From: Marsupella aquatica | Lineage: Eukaryota > Marchantiophyta | Direction of reading: 5' to 3' | Length of the DNA stretch: 64,000 bases | Assembly (NCBI GenBank): GCA_973895155.1 | Contig: OZ316894.1 | Location: 18,538,001-18,602,000 of the forward strand | Notes under the pieces: model-generated | What the model was told of the DNA's origin: nothing | Databases searched by the model: none | Seen by the model: only the letters and a program-made list of their open reading frames with translations | Shown here: positions 32,566 to 42,572 of the stretch, one piece after another | Layout of the letters: every line of letters begins with the position of its first letter | Position numbering within the stretch: position 1 is the stretch's first letter | Program-made: the position numbers and the translations under genes

Positions 32566-35500
32566 ATGGCAGCCCCTAAACCCAACTCTGTTAAATTAAT
32601 ACGCAAAGTTGGGGATGACAAGGCTGATTTACCAATTTGTGTTTTGTCATTCAAAGAAGGACACACCCTACATGATTTTAGGGCTCGTATTGCCTCTACT
32701 CTAGACTTTGACTTTGATTTTTGGGATGAGAGACTTCCTGGTCGAGTGAAACTTGTACATGAGAAATTAATTGATCTGTCTGAGCTGGATGGAAGAGTTA
32801 TTGTTGTACAACAAGAACTTGGAGATGGTGGGAGGATCCCACCAGTACCCTGTCATCCTTGCACTCCTGCATCATTGGGTCCAAATACTGGGACACCACA
32901 ACTGGGGCCAACGGCACTAGCACCCTCCCCTGTAAGGGCTTCTTTTGAGTCACAATTGATGGGAGATGTCCCATCAAAGCTATGGAAAGATGAGTGGATG
33001 AGGTTAGAGAAATGGGTACATAAGAAGGGTTATGGTGATCACAATTGGAGAATTCGTACCTGGGATGAGGGGACAGATGTTCGAGGGCATCTGGAGTGTC
33101 TTGAATGTAGGGAAACTTATGGCAATGCAGACAACTCTCAGAACCCTAAATCCATCTCCAATTGCTTTAGTAATTTTAAGACCAAACACTTGGTCTTCAA
33201 TAAGCACAAGGATAACTATTGTCGGAGAAGGGGCATTCCTTCTACTTTGGTTCAGGTAGCAGACATCTCTGAGAAGCCAGAATATGATCATGCAGACGCC
33301 ATCAAAGTAGGTGTTGAGATAGTTCAACGATTGAATGCTGAGCTTGGGGATGATGGCAAACTATTCTCTATTGTTCCTGATCCCAGTACTCCTGAGTATG
33401 TAAACAGGTCTTTCCTGTTTAAGGTTCGATGTACTGTCTGTGGAATGCTTCACACTGACTTGTGCCCCAAGAAGCTTACCTTGGAGCCCAATTTGAGGAC
33501 ACACTTAGTGAGTCGAGATCACTTGGATGCATTGGAGACTAGGCATGACACAAAAATGCTTGCCTTGAGGTCTGGGAAGAGGGGCAGGCCAAAGAGGACT
33601 GATTCTAGGGACCTACATCCTGGTCAGAGCGGGATTTTGAAGTTCTTTAAAGATGATGGGTCCCGGACAGGCAGCAGTTCAGGTTCAGGTTCAGGTGTGT
33701 GTGAATCTGTTGATCTTGGTCTGAGTTTGCTTTGCTGGGGATTATGGGTAGAGAGAGGTGTGCCTCGACTGTTATGGAAGGGTATATCTTATGATATTTC
33801 TGGCATTTTAGATGATCAGTCTGGGGGAATTACATGGCATTGTGAGCCAAGTTGTTGCTTGGATGTTTTCCATCCAAGTAGAGAGAGTGTTGTGAGTATA
33901 GCAGGCTGTTTTAGACACAAGGATTGCTTGAGGTTATCACAGAATGGAGGAGGATTTGAAAATCTAACTTGTAGTGAATGTGATTCTATAACACTAGAAG
34001 ATGATTTTCGTGGACGGGTGCACAGGGAAGCGGAAGCAGTAGTCCACAGAGGGAGCCGAACCACTGCTGGTGGTATACGTTTGGATTATTTGACCAACAC
34101 AGAGTTAAGAGATCAAGTGCACAACCTGAACTCTGTGCGACGAAAAGAGCGTTGGTTGTTAGCTTTGCAGGCTCAGAAAGTATGTGCCTTGAGCACCAGG
34201 AAACGAAAACTAGAGGAGTTGTTAGGAGTTGCAGCAGACAGGAAGGATTTGAGATTGTTTCTTAGGAGTATTTTGAATGGACACAGGAATGGTGCATTTG
34301 GTGGTAAGGAGGGTTTGTGGGATTTCTTGAAGGATGTAGCTCGCAATTTAGGCAGGAAGCCAAAAGGTAATCGTTACAGTAATAGGACTCGAGCTATTGC
34401 TCAGGCTATGTTCCAATTTGGGGGCCGTCAAGTTGCTCATTGTTTTGCACGAAACTTGACAGCCCCTAGCCTTGTGACCCTAAAACGTGATAGAGCAAAA
34501 CTCACACCTTTTCGAACCGGGTTACGGAAGGAAACCTTTCAGGAGATTGCTAGAGTGTTGTCTGCTGCAAAGCACTCATTGGGCATTGAGGGGGATGTGC
34601 CTGTTATCTTTGCTGAGGATGAAACAAGGATCAAAGAACGCCCTAGGTAATTGGAACTGGACATTTTTCCAATTGTTTTTTTAATGACTTTACAAGTAGC
34701 ACTTGGCTGGAATTGCTGTGATATTGAAAAATTGCATGTCTGTGTTTCAGGTGGGAGGCAAAGTATGATACTCTCATTGGTTTCTGTGGACCTTCAGAGC
34801 AGCATGTATGCTCCTATGGTTTGGAAATTCTAGTTGGTGAAGGTGATGAGGGGTATGATAAAATTGTAAGTACATTTGAACAATGCCCCAAGTGCATGTA
34901 TGCCCGAGTTGTGATTGTGAATCCTCTGCATGAGTCCTTACCTAAATTGGCTGTGTGTGCACTTCCAACTTGTAATAAGTTCACAGCTTCTTGGGTACGA
35001 GAGCATTGGGTCCAGTTAAAGGCTTTTTGGGATGAATATTGTAGAGCTATGGTAGGCCCTTTGCTTGGACATGCTAGTGATGGTGATGCACGTCGCCGAA
35101 AGCTGATGCTGGAAGATTACAGAGGGCAGAATGGATCATACCCAAGGTACGGAGTTGGGTGGGAAGGGTGGACATACTCTGTTTCAATTCTACCAAATGG
35201 AGATTTGTATGGCTTTGGTGACCAAGACCAACCTCATAATGGGAAAAAGATGATAAACCCCTTAGACAGAGTGTCTTCTTTACTGGTGCTAGGAGATCAA
35301 CATGCATCTTTATCTTATGTAGCTAATGTCTACAATCATTATCCAATTCATGAACATGGCATGGCTTGGGATGATGTGAATAGGACTGACCGGCAGAATT
35401 GGGCAGGTCCACAACGAATAGCAGCAAGAAGAGTGCAGCAATGTCTGAAAGATATGTATGAGAGGAGAGATGTACAACATGAACGAAGTTTAGGAACTCA

Positions 35501-37142
35501 GTTGTACTTGGAGATTTGTGCAGATTACTTAGATATTTTCTTTTCTCCAGTTCATGATTTGAGGTCCCGTATTGTGTTAGCATCCAAGGTTTCATTCTTT
35601 CTACGTTTGTGGAGATTGTGGTTGAGGTTTGGTGACCATTCAGTGGGTGGGAACTTTGCAGCACACACTGAGAAAGACATGATGTCTATTCAGGCTTTTC
35701 ATGATGTTAACATGTCATGTCATTTCATTGTGCTGTTAATTTGTGCCTTTCGAGATAAGTTCCCACATCTAGGTGTTCCCTTCCACTTGCTAGGTTCAGA
35801 TTGTTGTGAGATTTTCTTCAGCAAGGTAGGAGGCATGAGTGGCCATGAGCGGAATTATGATTTTGGCTCTCTATTGGATAGTGCTGTTGGACTGAACCGG
35901 CTTGCTGCCCTAGAATATGGACCAGAAGGCTTGAAGATAGGTCGTTCACATAAGAAACAAGATCATGTATGGGGGAAGATTCATCCTATAGGGGAAGGGG
36001 AGGAAGCACCAAATCTACTTGACTATTCTCTCATTGAGACTAATGAATTAGTGGTTGCAGCCCTTAAAGAAGGTTTTGTTGCTGCTAAGGATCTTATGCA
36101 TCAATTGCAGATGTCTCCACGAAGTTCCTTACCAGCAGCTAGAAAGAGATGGTGGACATGTCCTTGGGTTGTGGAAAGTGAGACCTGGCCACTAGAGGTG
36201 GTTCTGAAGGAAGCAATTGTTTGCAATGATTCTGAGGAGCAAGTAGAGCACCAACCACCAGACATAGGTCCTCGCCCAACTGGAGATTTTCATGAATTGG
36301 AAGATCCTGAGGATGATCTGAATAGAATAGATGCATGGTTAACAGAACCAGATCCCATTGTTGTTCCTGAGATGCATTCAGATGATGTACACAGAGATGA
36401 TATACAGTTTGATGTAGACCCCTCAGATGAGCTTGAGACATTAGGTCATGAAGTTCGGCATGTGTTTGGATCAGTTGTCCATGCTGTAACTAATGTACAG
36501 AATCGTACCAAGGTAGTGCCTACTGTTACTTATGAAGGCAAGGTGATTTACAAATCCACTCTGGTAAGCCAGTTGGTAGGAAATCCGCATTTGTCAAAAG
36601 ATAGGCTGACAAGGGTGAAACAAGTGCTATACTATAGTACTGGCAAGAGAAAAGTGCAAGAAGTCAATCCTAACTCATGTTTTGTTGATGTTGGCACTGA
36701 TTGTGCAATTGCATTTGAGTCTGATGATAGTCCTGCTCCAAGTACTAGATCTGGAAAAAGAAAGGGAGGAAAGAATAAGGTTGTGGTGGAGGCAATCTCA
36801 GCAGGTAAGAAATATTTTTGGTTGGGTCGGATTGTCCAAATGAGACAGAAGTATGGCAGTAGGTGGGGCAATTGTCGGTCACCAATTGATTTGATGGATA
36901 GGCCAACTCCACTTGCAGGGCAATCAGGTAACATTTGTGAACTGTTGTTAAATTGGTATAGTCCTATTGGTAAGAGCAAAAGTGAATTCAGATATGATAC
37001 CACTGATTTGAAATGGATGGATATTGAAATGGTCATTGCTAGTGTTAGTTTAACCATGAAAGAAGGGGTTATGGATCGTATCTATGTGTTGGATCCAATA
37101 GATAGACGTGCTTTGGATCAGTATCTTCAAACAATGGTATGA
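32566..37142 (+). CDS. Two-exon transposase of element B, P/THAP9-like in style
   Basis: Exon 1 is 32566-34647 and exon 2 about 34751-37142; the 103-bp intron has donor AG-GTAATT and acceptor TTTCAG, and splicing keeps the frame (KERPR then WEAKYDTLIGFCG). N-terminus: a ubiquitin- or PB1-like stretch, two C/H zinc-like modules (LECLECRETYGN...; VRCTVCGMLHTDLCPKK), then a basic region. Helical core: KGNRYSNRTRAIAQAMFQFGG. Catalytic acids are probably FAEDETRI (first), VLGDQHAS (second) and LLGSDCCEIFFSKVGG (Glu near a D-x-x-E-x-F-F motif, as in P-like transposases). Length is about 1,490 residues and no stop interrupts it, so it could be functional. Low-complexity acidic segments follow the core. 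Confidence 0.75.
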
Positions 37143-37774
37143 ATATCATGTTACTGTTTAGTTTTTGAGAGTCTGTATATATGTTTTATTTTGTTGTTTA
37201 GTTTTTGAGAGTCTGTATATATGTTTTATTTTGTTAATATTAGTGGGTGTAGTGGGATAGGATAGGGGGTGACGGATTGGCAACTTGAGATCCTTTCTCA
37301 ATTAGGGGTTCAATTCCCCTCCGTCACATGTTACATCTCTCAACATAAGTTTTAAATGGAGTATGGATGGAGCATGGGATTGGTGATCAATGGGTGGAAT
37401 GGATTATTTATGTTGTGACCTTAAAGGCCATCCCACTTATGCACGTAAGGTTTATATTGGGATGACCTTTTAGGTACACAATATAAATGATGCATTGAAA
37501 TGATCAAAGTTTAAGGTCGACAAAGGTGCAAGAACTGTTGCAGGGCGTGCCATGTCTGACATACGACTTCACAAGGTACTGACATAGACTTATCTTTTCT
37601 TTCTAGGCATTTTATATTGATATGTGACACTTTACTTCACAAATTATAGGGGCAATACAATTTGGATTTTAGACTCTTAGAAGAAAGAAAGAGGGAGGAA
37701 AAAAAATTTTCAACTTAATAAGTATGGGGGTCTAGGCATGAAAACGTCGCAGGTGATGGGGGGGTCCTCCATAT
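37143..37774. other. Element B 3' non-coding region
   Basis: A direct repeat of about 42 bp (GTTTAGTTTTTGAGAGTCTG...) occurs twice back to back at 37155-37240. A tRNA-like fold is at 37269-37327 (listed separately). No gene. Confidence 0.6.
37269..37327 (+). other. tRNA-like structure lacking a D arm
   Basis: GTGACGG (37269-37275) pairs with CCGTCAC (37321-37327) as a 7-bp acceptor-like stem. TTGAG/CTCAA forms a 5-bp stem around the 7-base loop ATCCTTT (anticodon-like CCT), and AGGGG/CCCCT closes the T loop TTCAATT. Only nine bases separate the acceptor and anticodon stems, so no D arm fits. It may be a decayed tRNA or an accidental or adapted fold near the transposon end. Confidence 0.4.
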
Positions 37775-37789
37775 AGTGAGACCCCCGAG

Positions 37790-37797
37790 CATAAATC
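37790..37797 (+). repeat. Right 8-bp target-site duplication of element B
   Basis: CATAAATC, matching 28090-28097. Confidence 0.93.
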
Positions 37798-37804
37798 AAA
37801 TAAT

Positions 37805-37830
37805 AATACACTTTTAATGAATAGGCTGAT
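37805..37830 (-). repeat. Right terminal inverted repeat of element A
   Basis: Reverse complement of 7182-7207. Only about 30 bp separate it from the right end of element B, so element B landed very close to the tip of element A. Confidence 0.92.
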
Positions 37831-37833
37831 CTA

Positions 37834-40231
37834 GGATTGACAGCGGATGGCATCAGCCCATTTGCACTAGCAGGTAAGGCCCAACCATATTCACTATGGC
37901 CAGTGGTCCTTACTAATTACAACATCCCTCCATGGATGTCCATGACGAAGGGTCATTTGCTCTTTTCCATGATTATCCCTGGTCCTAAGCAAGTGAAAAA
38001 AATTGATGTGTACTTGCAACCATTGATTGAGGAGCTACAAAAGCTTTGGAGGGGTGTGGATTGCTATGATGGTCGAGTGCAAACGGGGGGCTTACGTCAA
38101 GAATTTAAGTTGAAGGCCATTCTTATGTGGACCATACATGATCTTCCAGGTATGAATCTTTGTTAAATTATCCCTTCCCATAGCTAGGCAACCGTACCTA
38201 GCATACTTTGTTATGTATTGAGTTAGCTAGGAGCACATATATCTTTTAATAAACTTATTTACTTATGCATGGGATATATATTTATATGCAGGGTTTGGAT
38301 ATATTTATGGCCTGACCACATCAGGATATCGAGCTTGCCCAACTTGTGGACCTGATTTGGAAGGAATAGCGCGGCCAAAGTCAAAGACCTTGAGGAAGAT
38401 AGTGTATATTGGTCACACCAAGTACCTCCCTCCAGACCATGATTGGAGGAGAGACCCCTTTTTATATGACACTGAGGATGGCAACCAGACAGACGACCAC
38501 AACCTATTCCAAAAGATCCTGCATATTGGAAAGAGGTATGGGAGAGAGTATCTAATCCAGATGACCCATTGCAGTATGCCCGGTGTGGCATGACTTGTTT
38601 GTCTGCATTGTCACAACTGCCTTATTGGGCTGAGATGCCATTTAACCATTTATTTGACCCTATGCACATTGAGGGAAATGTTGGGAGGTCCTTGATTCGC
38701 CACCTATACGGAGAGAAAGACAACAACTGGAGAGAGAGTTGTGAAGAGATGGGGATGCATGGCCCTCATGGTTTTTGGCCATCTATGGATCCCGATAATG
38801 CCCCCCTCACTATTCATCCTCCTTGGGTTTTGACACGAGGTGAGCGGACTGAGTTTCGCAAATGCATAGGGTCTATGCGATTTCCTACAGGGTATGGTGC
38901 CAATCTTCACAAGGCATTTGGTGGACTTGACTCTCCAAAATGGCCAGCTTTCTTGAAGACCCATGATTATCATCGCTTATTGCAACATGTTATTCCAGTT
39001 GCTATTATTGGATTGGGTAGTGAGGATCTTCATGATGCCCTTTGGTCGTTGGGTAAGTTGTTGAGATGGGTGTGTCAAAAAGAGGTGAACGAGGATGAGG
39101 TTGCAGCAATGGAGGTGTTTGGAGTGGAGGTTGTGTGCAAACTTGAAAGGGCCCTTCCTCCTTCATTTTTTGATGGTCAGGTTCATTTTCTACTACATCT
39201 AGTGCATGAGGTTGGTATTGCAGGCCCTGTACATTGTCGTTGGATGTCCTACTGGGTAGAGCGGTACATGGGAGTGATGAAGTCCTATGTTTCAAATCAC
39301 GCAAGGGTGGAAGGTAGCATTGTTGAGCGTCATCTTGCATGTTTTATTGTACAAATATTATTGCTACACTTGATTCAAATGCTCCAAGGGGGTGGATAGA
39401 TGAGGCATCAAGAGAAGCAGACTATGAGGATGACCGTTTGACAGGTGCAAAGGGAGAACGGCTTCTTGACCCTAGTGAGCGCACTAAACTCACTGCATTC
39501 ATGTTGTATAACTCTCCAAAGATTGTTGGGGAGTGGACCCATTTTATGAGGAGGATAAGCACAATAGTCGACGACCACACTTATTTCCCAAATTCCACAT
39601 GTACATGAAGGGGAAGTTGTTAGAAGTGGATGCCTTGGTGGCTGCTGGGGAGAGTGTATCACACTTCCCAATGGTGACTGATAAGTTGCGCACCTTGGTT
39701 CATGGACCTCTACTTACAAATACAACCAGGACTGCCATGTGGTCCAAGGGGAGACACTTTCGTGTGGAACGACTTGATGACAAGAGGGCAGCTACACAAG
39801 ATTGTGGGGTGATGGGTTGGTTCACCCAGGATTCTGTAAGTAGCAGATCTGACACAAATCCCATTCGTTCTACTATAGCTCACTATGGAAAGATAGAGGA
39901 GATCCTTGTTGTAAAATACCATGCGCATACAACATTGGAAGAGGTGGTGCTGAAGTGCAAATGGTTTTGGATGAATCTTGTTGGCCACAATCGGACATGT
40001 GAAGAGGATGCTTGCGGCTTCACATGACTGAAGACGGCTGTCATCAGCTCAAATTGGAGGGCCTCAGATCCTTTTGCATTTCCTCATAATCTTGAGCAGG
40101 CATTCTATCTCCCTTATCCAGATGATCCTGAGTGTTCCATTGTAATGCCTTACATTCCTCGATCCCGATCCATAGTCCAAGAACAGCCAAATGTAGTTGT
40201 TGTGGAAGATTTGGAAAATGAGAACAACTAG
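37834..40231 (+). pseudogene. tnp2 transposase of the outer CACTA, 3' half
   Basis: Continues the 6350-7180 half: GLTADGISPF (first catalytic Asp), LMWTIHDLPG then FGYIYGLTTSGYRACPTC (second Asp, across a 142-bp intron, 38150-38291, with GTATGA and TGCAG ends), FDPMHIEGNVGRSL (Glu region), DUF4218-like VHFLLHLVHEVGIAGPVHCRWM, then DUF4216-like AHYGKIEEILVVKYHAHTTLEEVV. Frameshifts lie near 38538, 39340 and 39590, and a TGA at 40026-40028 interrupts the tail, so it was decaying apart from the element A insertion. Confidence 0.85.
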
Positions 40232-40609
40232 CTACTTAGGAATTTCATGGTAAAAGCTAGGTAGCTAGCACTAGCTAGCCCTAATTAATGACCACTTCCC
40301 TCCATGTATTGATTTTTTTGGTATATATATGTTATCTACATTGTCATTACCATTTTTTTGTTGCATGTTACTTTACTTATATATATACCACTTAAATCTC
40401 TAGGCTCTAGCTGTGGCTATATATTTGTGCTTTAAATATATATGAAATGAAAGCTTCCAATTCATTTCAAGTTGACCCTAGTTGAGTTCCCACATACTTC
40501 AAATGGAAATGGAGTCAAAAACCTATCAGAAATACAACATGCCTTAATTAGAAGCTAGGAAGATGATAAAACCCTCAAAAAACCCCGGCTCTACTGAAAA
40601 CCAATATTT
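40232..40609. other. Outer CACTA 3' non-coding region
   Basis: AT-rich, with TAGCTAGC-type runs near 40255-40280 and no gene. It leads into the TCGGA motif array. Confidence 0.5.
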
Positions 40610-41030
40610 CCAATATTCAAAGAAACGGAACTCATGTGCCATACTACAAGTATCGGGAAACTTTGCCATTTTTACCACATCGAAACCAACGTCCGTTTGT
40701 AATGGTTTCGAACAAAAGTTGGAACACATTTCCGATTCCACAAATATCGGAAACTTTTCATCCCTCAGTTCATCGGAACCAACATGCGATATTTTCTTTA
40801 TCGGACGCCTCTTGCGTCGTGGCAATCTCACTGTCCGATGTAGGTAGAATGGGAAACGCTCCGATAGTTTTTAAATGGGAAACTATTTCCGATTCTAGTA
40901 GTATGGGACAGCATGTGTCCGATGTAGAATGTATGGTAAATCCCCGATGCGGAGACAATCGGAGAGTACCAATCTTCTCTGTATCAGAAAGTGTCGCTGA
41001 CCAATAGAAGAGCATCGGAAAAACCCAAAA
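40610..41030. repeat. TCGGA/TCCGA subterminal array of the outer CACTA
   Basis: About a dozen copies of TCGGA in both orientations (for example TATCGGAAAC near 40748, CATCGGAACC near 40772, TATCGGACGCC near 40799, TGTCCGATG near 40831 and 40917, TTCCGATTC near 40887, CATCGGAAAAA near 41012), at spacings of 20-40 bp. Short ORFs on both strands across this region are by-products. The array suggests the right side of the outer element. Confidence 0.6.
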
Positions 41031-42547
41031 TATGTACCAATGTGACGATAAACACGATGTTCATAGTATGCATCAAGAAGTCCCAAGTGATGACGTTTAT
41101 TGCGAGACATTAATTACCAAGTTCTAGAAGACGCTCCGCACGTCATCTCCTACGATGTTTTTAATGAAGGGAAGTTGGATGCCACATTTTAAAGCATCAC
41201 ATCCTACGTTAAATCTACTGTAACCAAAAGTTGTGAAAAATGGCTAATTAATGGTGCATGCAGTTGGATATCACCTCCTAAACGTGCATGATCTGGGCTG
41301 TCAAGGATCACTTTTACAAAAGTGGGAACCACCTCGGGCAAAAGTGACCTGGCTTAGCAAAGCTAGATAAACCATGCCCTGCACAGAAATGTAAGGTCTA
41401 TGCGGTTAATAATTGCAAGTGAGGCAAAGAAGTGTCATCGTTTCAATTATGTCATGTGTAGAGACACCTTTTGTCAGTACAACCATTCTATCAACTGAAT
41501 TTTAATATAAGATGTTGATTTAAATTGTCAGAAGAAGAAGTCAACCCATTTCTCTCTCCCAAAATTTCTTCTCATAATTCAATCAATACTGTTGGTAACT
41601 AAGTATTTTGTATTCCAAGTAGCCTGTTCCTCCTGTTGATGCATGACTGTGATAAATCTGAAATTATCATGGGAACATATAGTGTTCATCATTGGCAACC
41701 CAAAATGATTTAGAGTCTTTCCCAAAAACCAAATATAGGTATTGCATTGAAGATCTAAGATATCTCTTCCATCTTTCGCTTTTCGAGATCAATGATCCCG
41801 TCTTGAGATAAATATCTTGTGTCAGACCAAAAGCTTTTCCTTCAATTGCTTCCTTATTTTGGAGTTAGTACAATTGGCTCCCTCTAAGTGCACACTCCAT
41901 AAGTGCTTGCCCTCAATTAGTGCAGGTCATCCAGTTCTTCCCTTATTTTTACACGGAATGAGTACTTTTTAAGCGCCTTTTCTAAGTGCACATGGGAGTG
42001 CACATAGTATCTAAAATCATTTTGCCAAACAAAAACTTTATAAGTGCTTATCCTTGATAAGTGTGTCGTGCGCATACACATCGCTACACAATATACATTG
42101 CTTGTCACACACATCCACAACTAATCACAATACATCACACATATATAAGAGAATGGAGAACAAGTGAAATTCATGTCCACACATGTCCAAAACCCACAAT
42201 AAACACAGTGACGGACCAAACAAGAAGTATGACCACCAAACAAGAAGTGTGTTTTTGATTATTTGCGAAAAATGGCAAAAAATAACAAAAATTAATGTCA
42301 AAAACGCTATTTTCAAGATGAATCCAAAATCGCATCCAACGTCGGATTTCAAGTCGAGATACTATCAACCCAAAAACAAGCAATTTTCACAATCCAGAAT
42401 TCCAAGACACTTCATTTGTAAAAAGGGCAAAAACCAAAACCCGGAAAAACAATGCTTTTCATGTCATCCATTCAAAAGCTAAATTTGAGCGTCAAACAAA
42501 ACCAGGAAAACACAAGATTTCATTTTGCAATCAAAATGGCAAACTGA

Positions 42548-42572
42548 AAATGGGATACGACGTATCCCATTT
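42548..42572. repeat. Perfect 12-bp-arm palindrome
   Basis: AAATGGGATACG and its exact reverse complement flank one central A. Confidence 0.9.

Larger units (their letters stand above)
28098..37789. mobile_element. Element B: 9.7-kb TIR transposon with 8-bp target duplication
   Basis: The ends are CTCGGGGGTCTCACT (28098-28112) and its exact reverse complement (37775-37789). CATAAATC lies directly outside both ends (28090-28097 and 37790-37797), an exact 8-bp duplication. It inserted inside the right array of element A. It carries a tandem-repeat block, an EDM2-like zinc-finger gene and a two-exon transposase. An 8-bp duplication fits hAT, P or KDZ elements. The transposase motifs look most like the P/THAP9 group, but I cannot settle this by eye. 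A 329-bp relative is at 46789-47117. Confidence 0.92.
7182..37830. mobile_element. Element A: large TIR transposon inserted in the outer tnp2 gene
   Basis: Both ends carry the same 26-bp inverted repeat starting ATCAGCCTATTCATTAAAAG. The flanks are ...CATGTTCGC-CTAG at the left and CTAG-GATTGACAGC... at the right. Removing the element and one CTAG rejoins the tnp2 frame, giving HVRL then GLTADG. Because CTAG is palindromic, the target duplication may be CTAG, or TA with a longer TIR. Total span is 30,649 bp, but it contains element B (9.69 kb) and an inner CACTA (about 9.5 kb), leaving roughly 11.4 kb of its own. Its genes are a divergent pair, a DUF7869-like transposase on plus and a ParB-like gene on minus, followed by an FCP1-like fragment. 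The superfamily is not assigned. Confidence 0.85.
5376..41110 (+). mobile_element. Outer CACTA-like (En/Spm) element carrying a SET gene, split by element A
   Basis: A CACTA-type element is inferred from its tnp2 transposase, in two halves at 6350-7180 and 37834-39400, and from the DUF4216-like tail to 40231. A SET-domain gene precedes tnp2 on the same strand. The region 40610-41030 holds about a dozen copies of a TCGGA/TCCGA motif, often as ATCGGAAAC or TTCCGATTC, the kind of subterminal array CACTA elements use for transposase binding. I could not find a CACTA...TAGTG pair of ends, so both limits are rough. The LINE may have destroyed or hidden the left end. Removing element A leaves roughly 5 kb. 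Confidence 0.6.
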
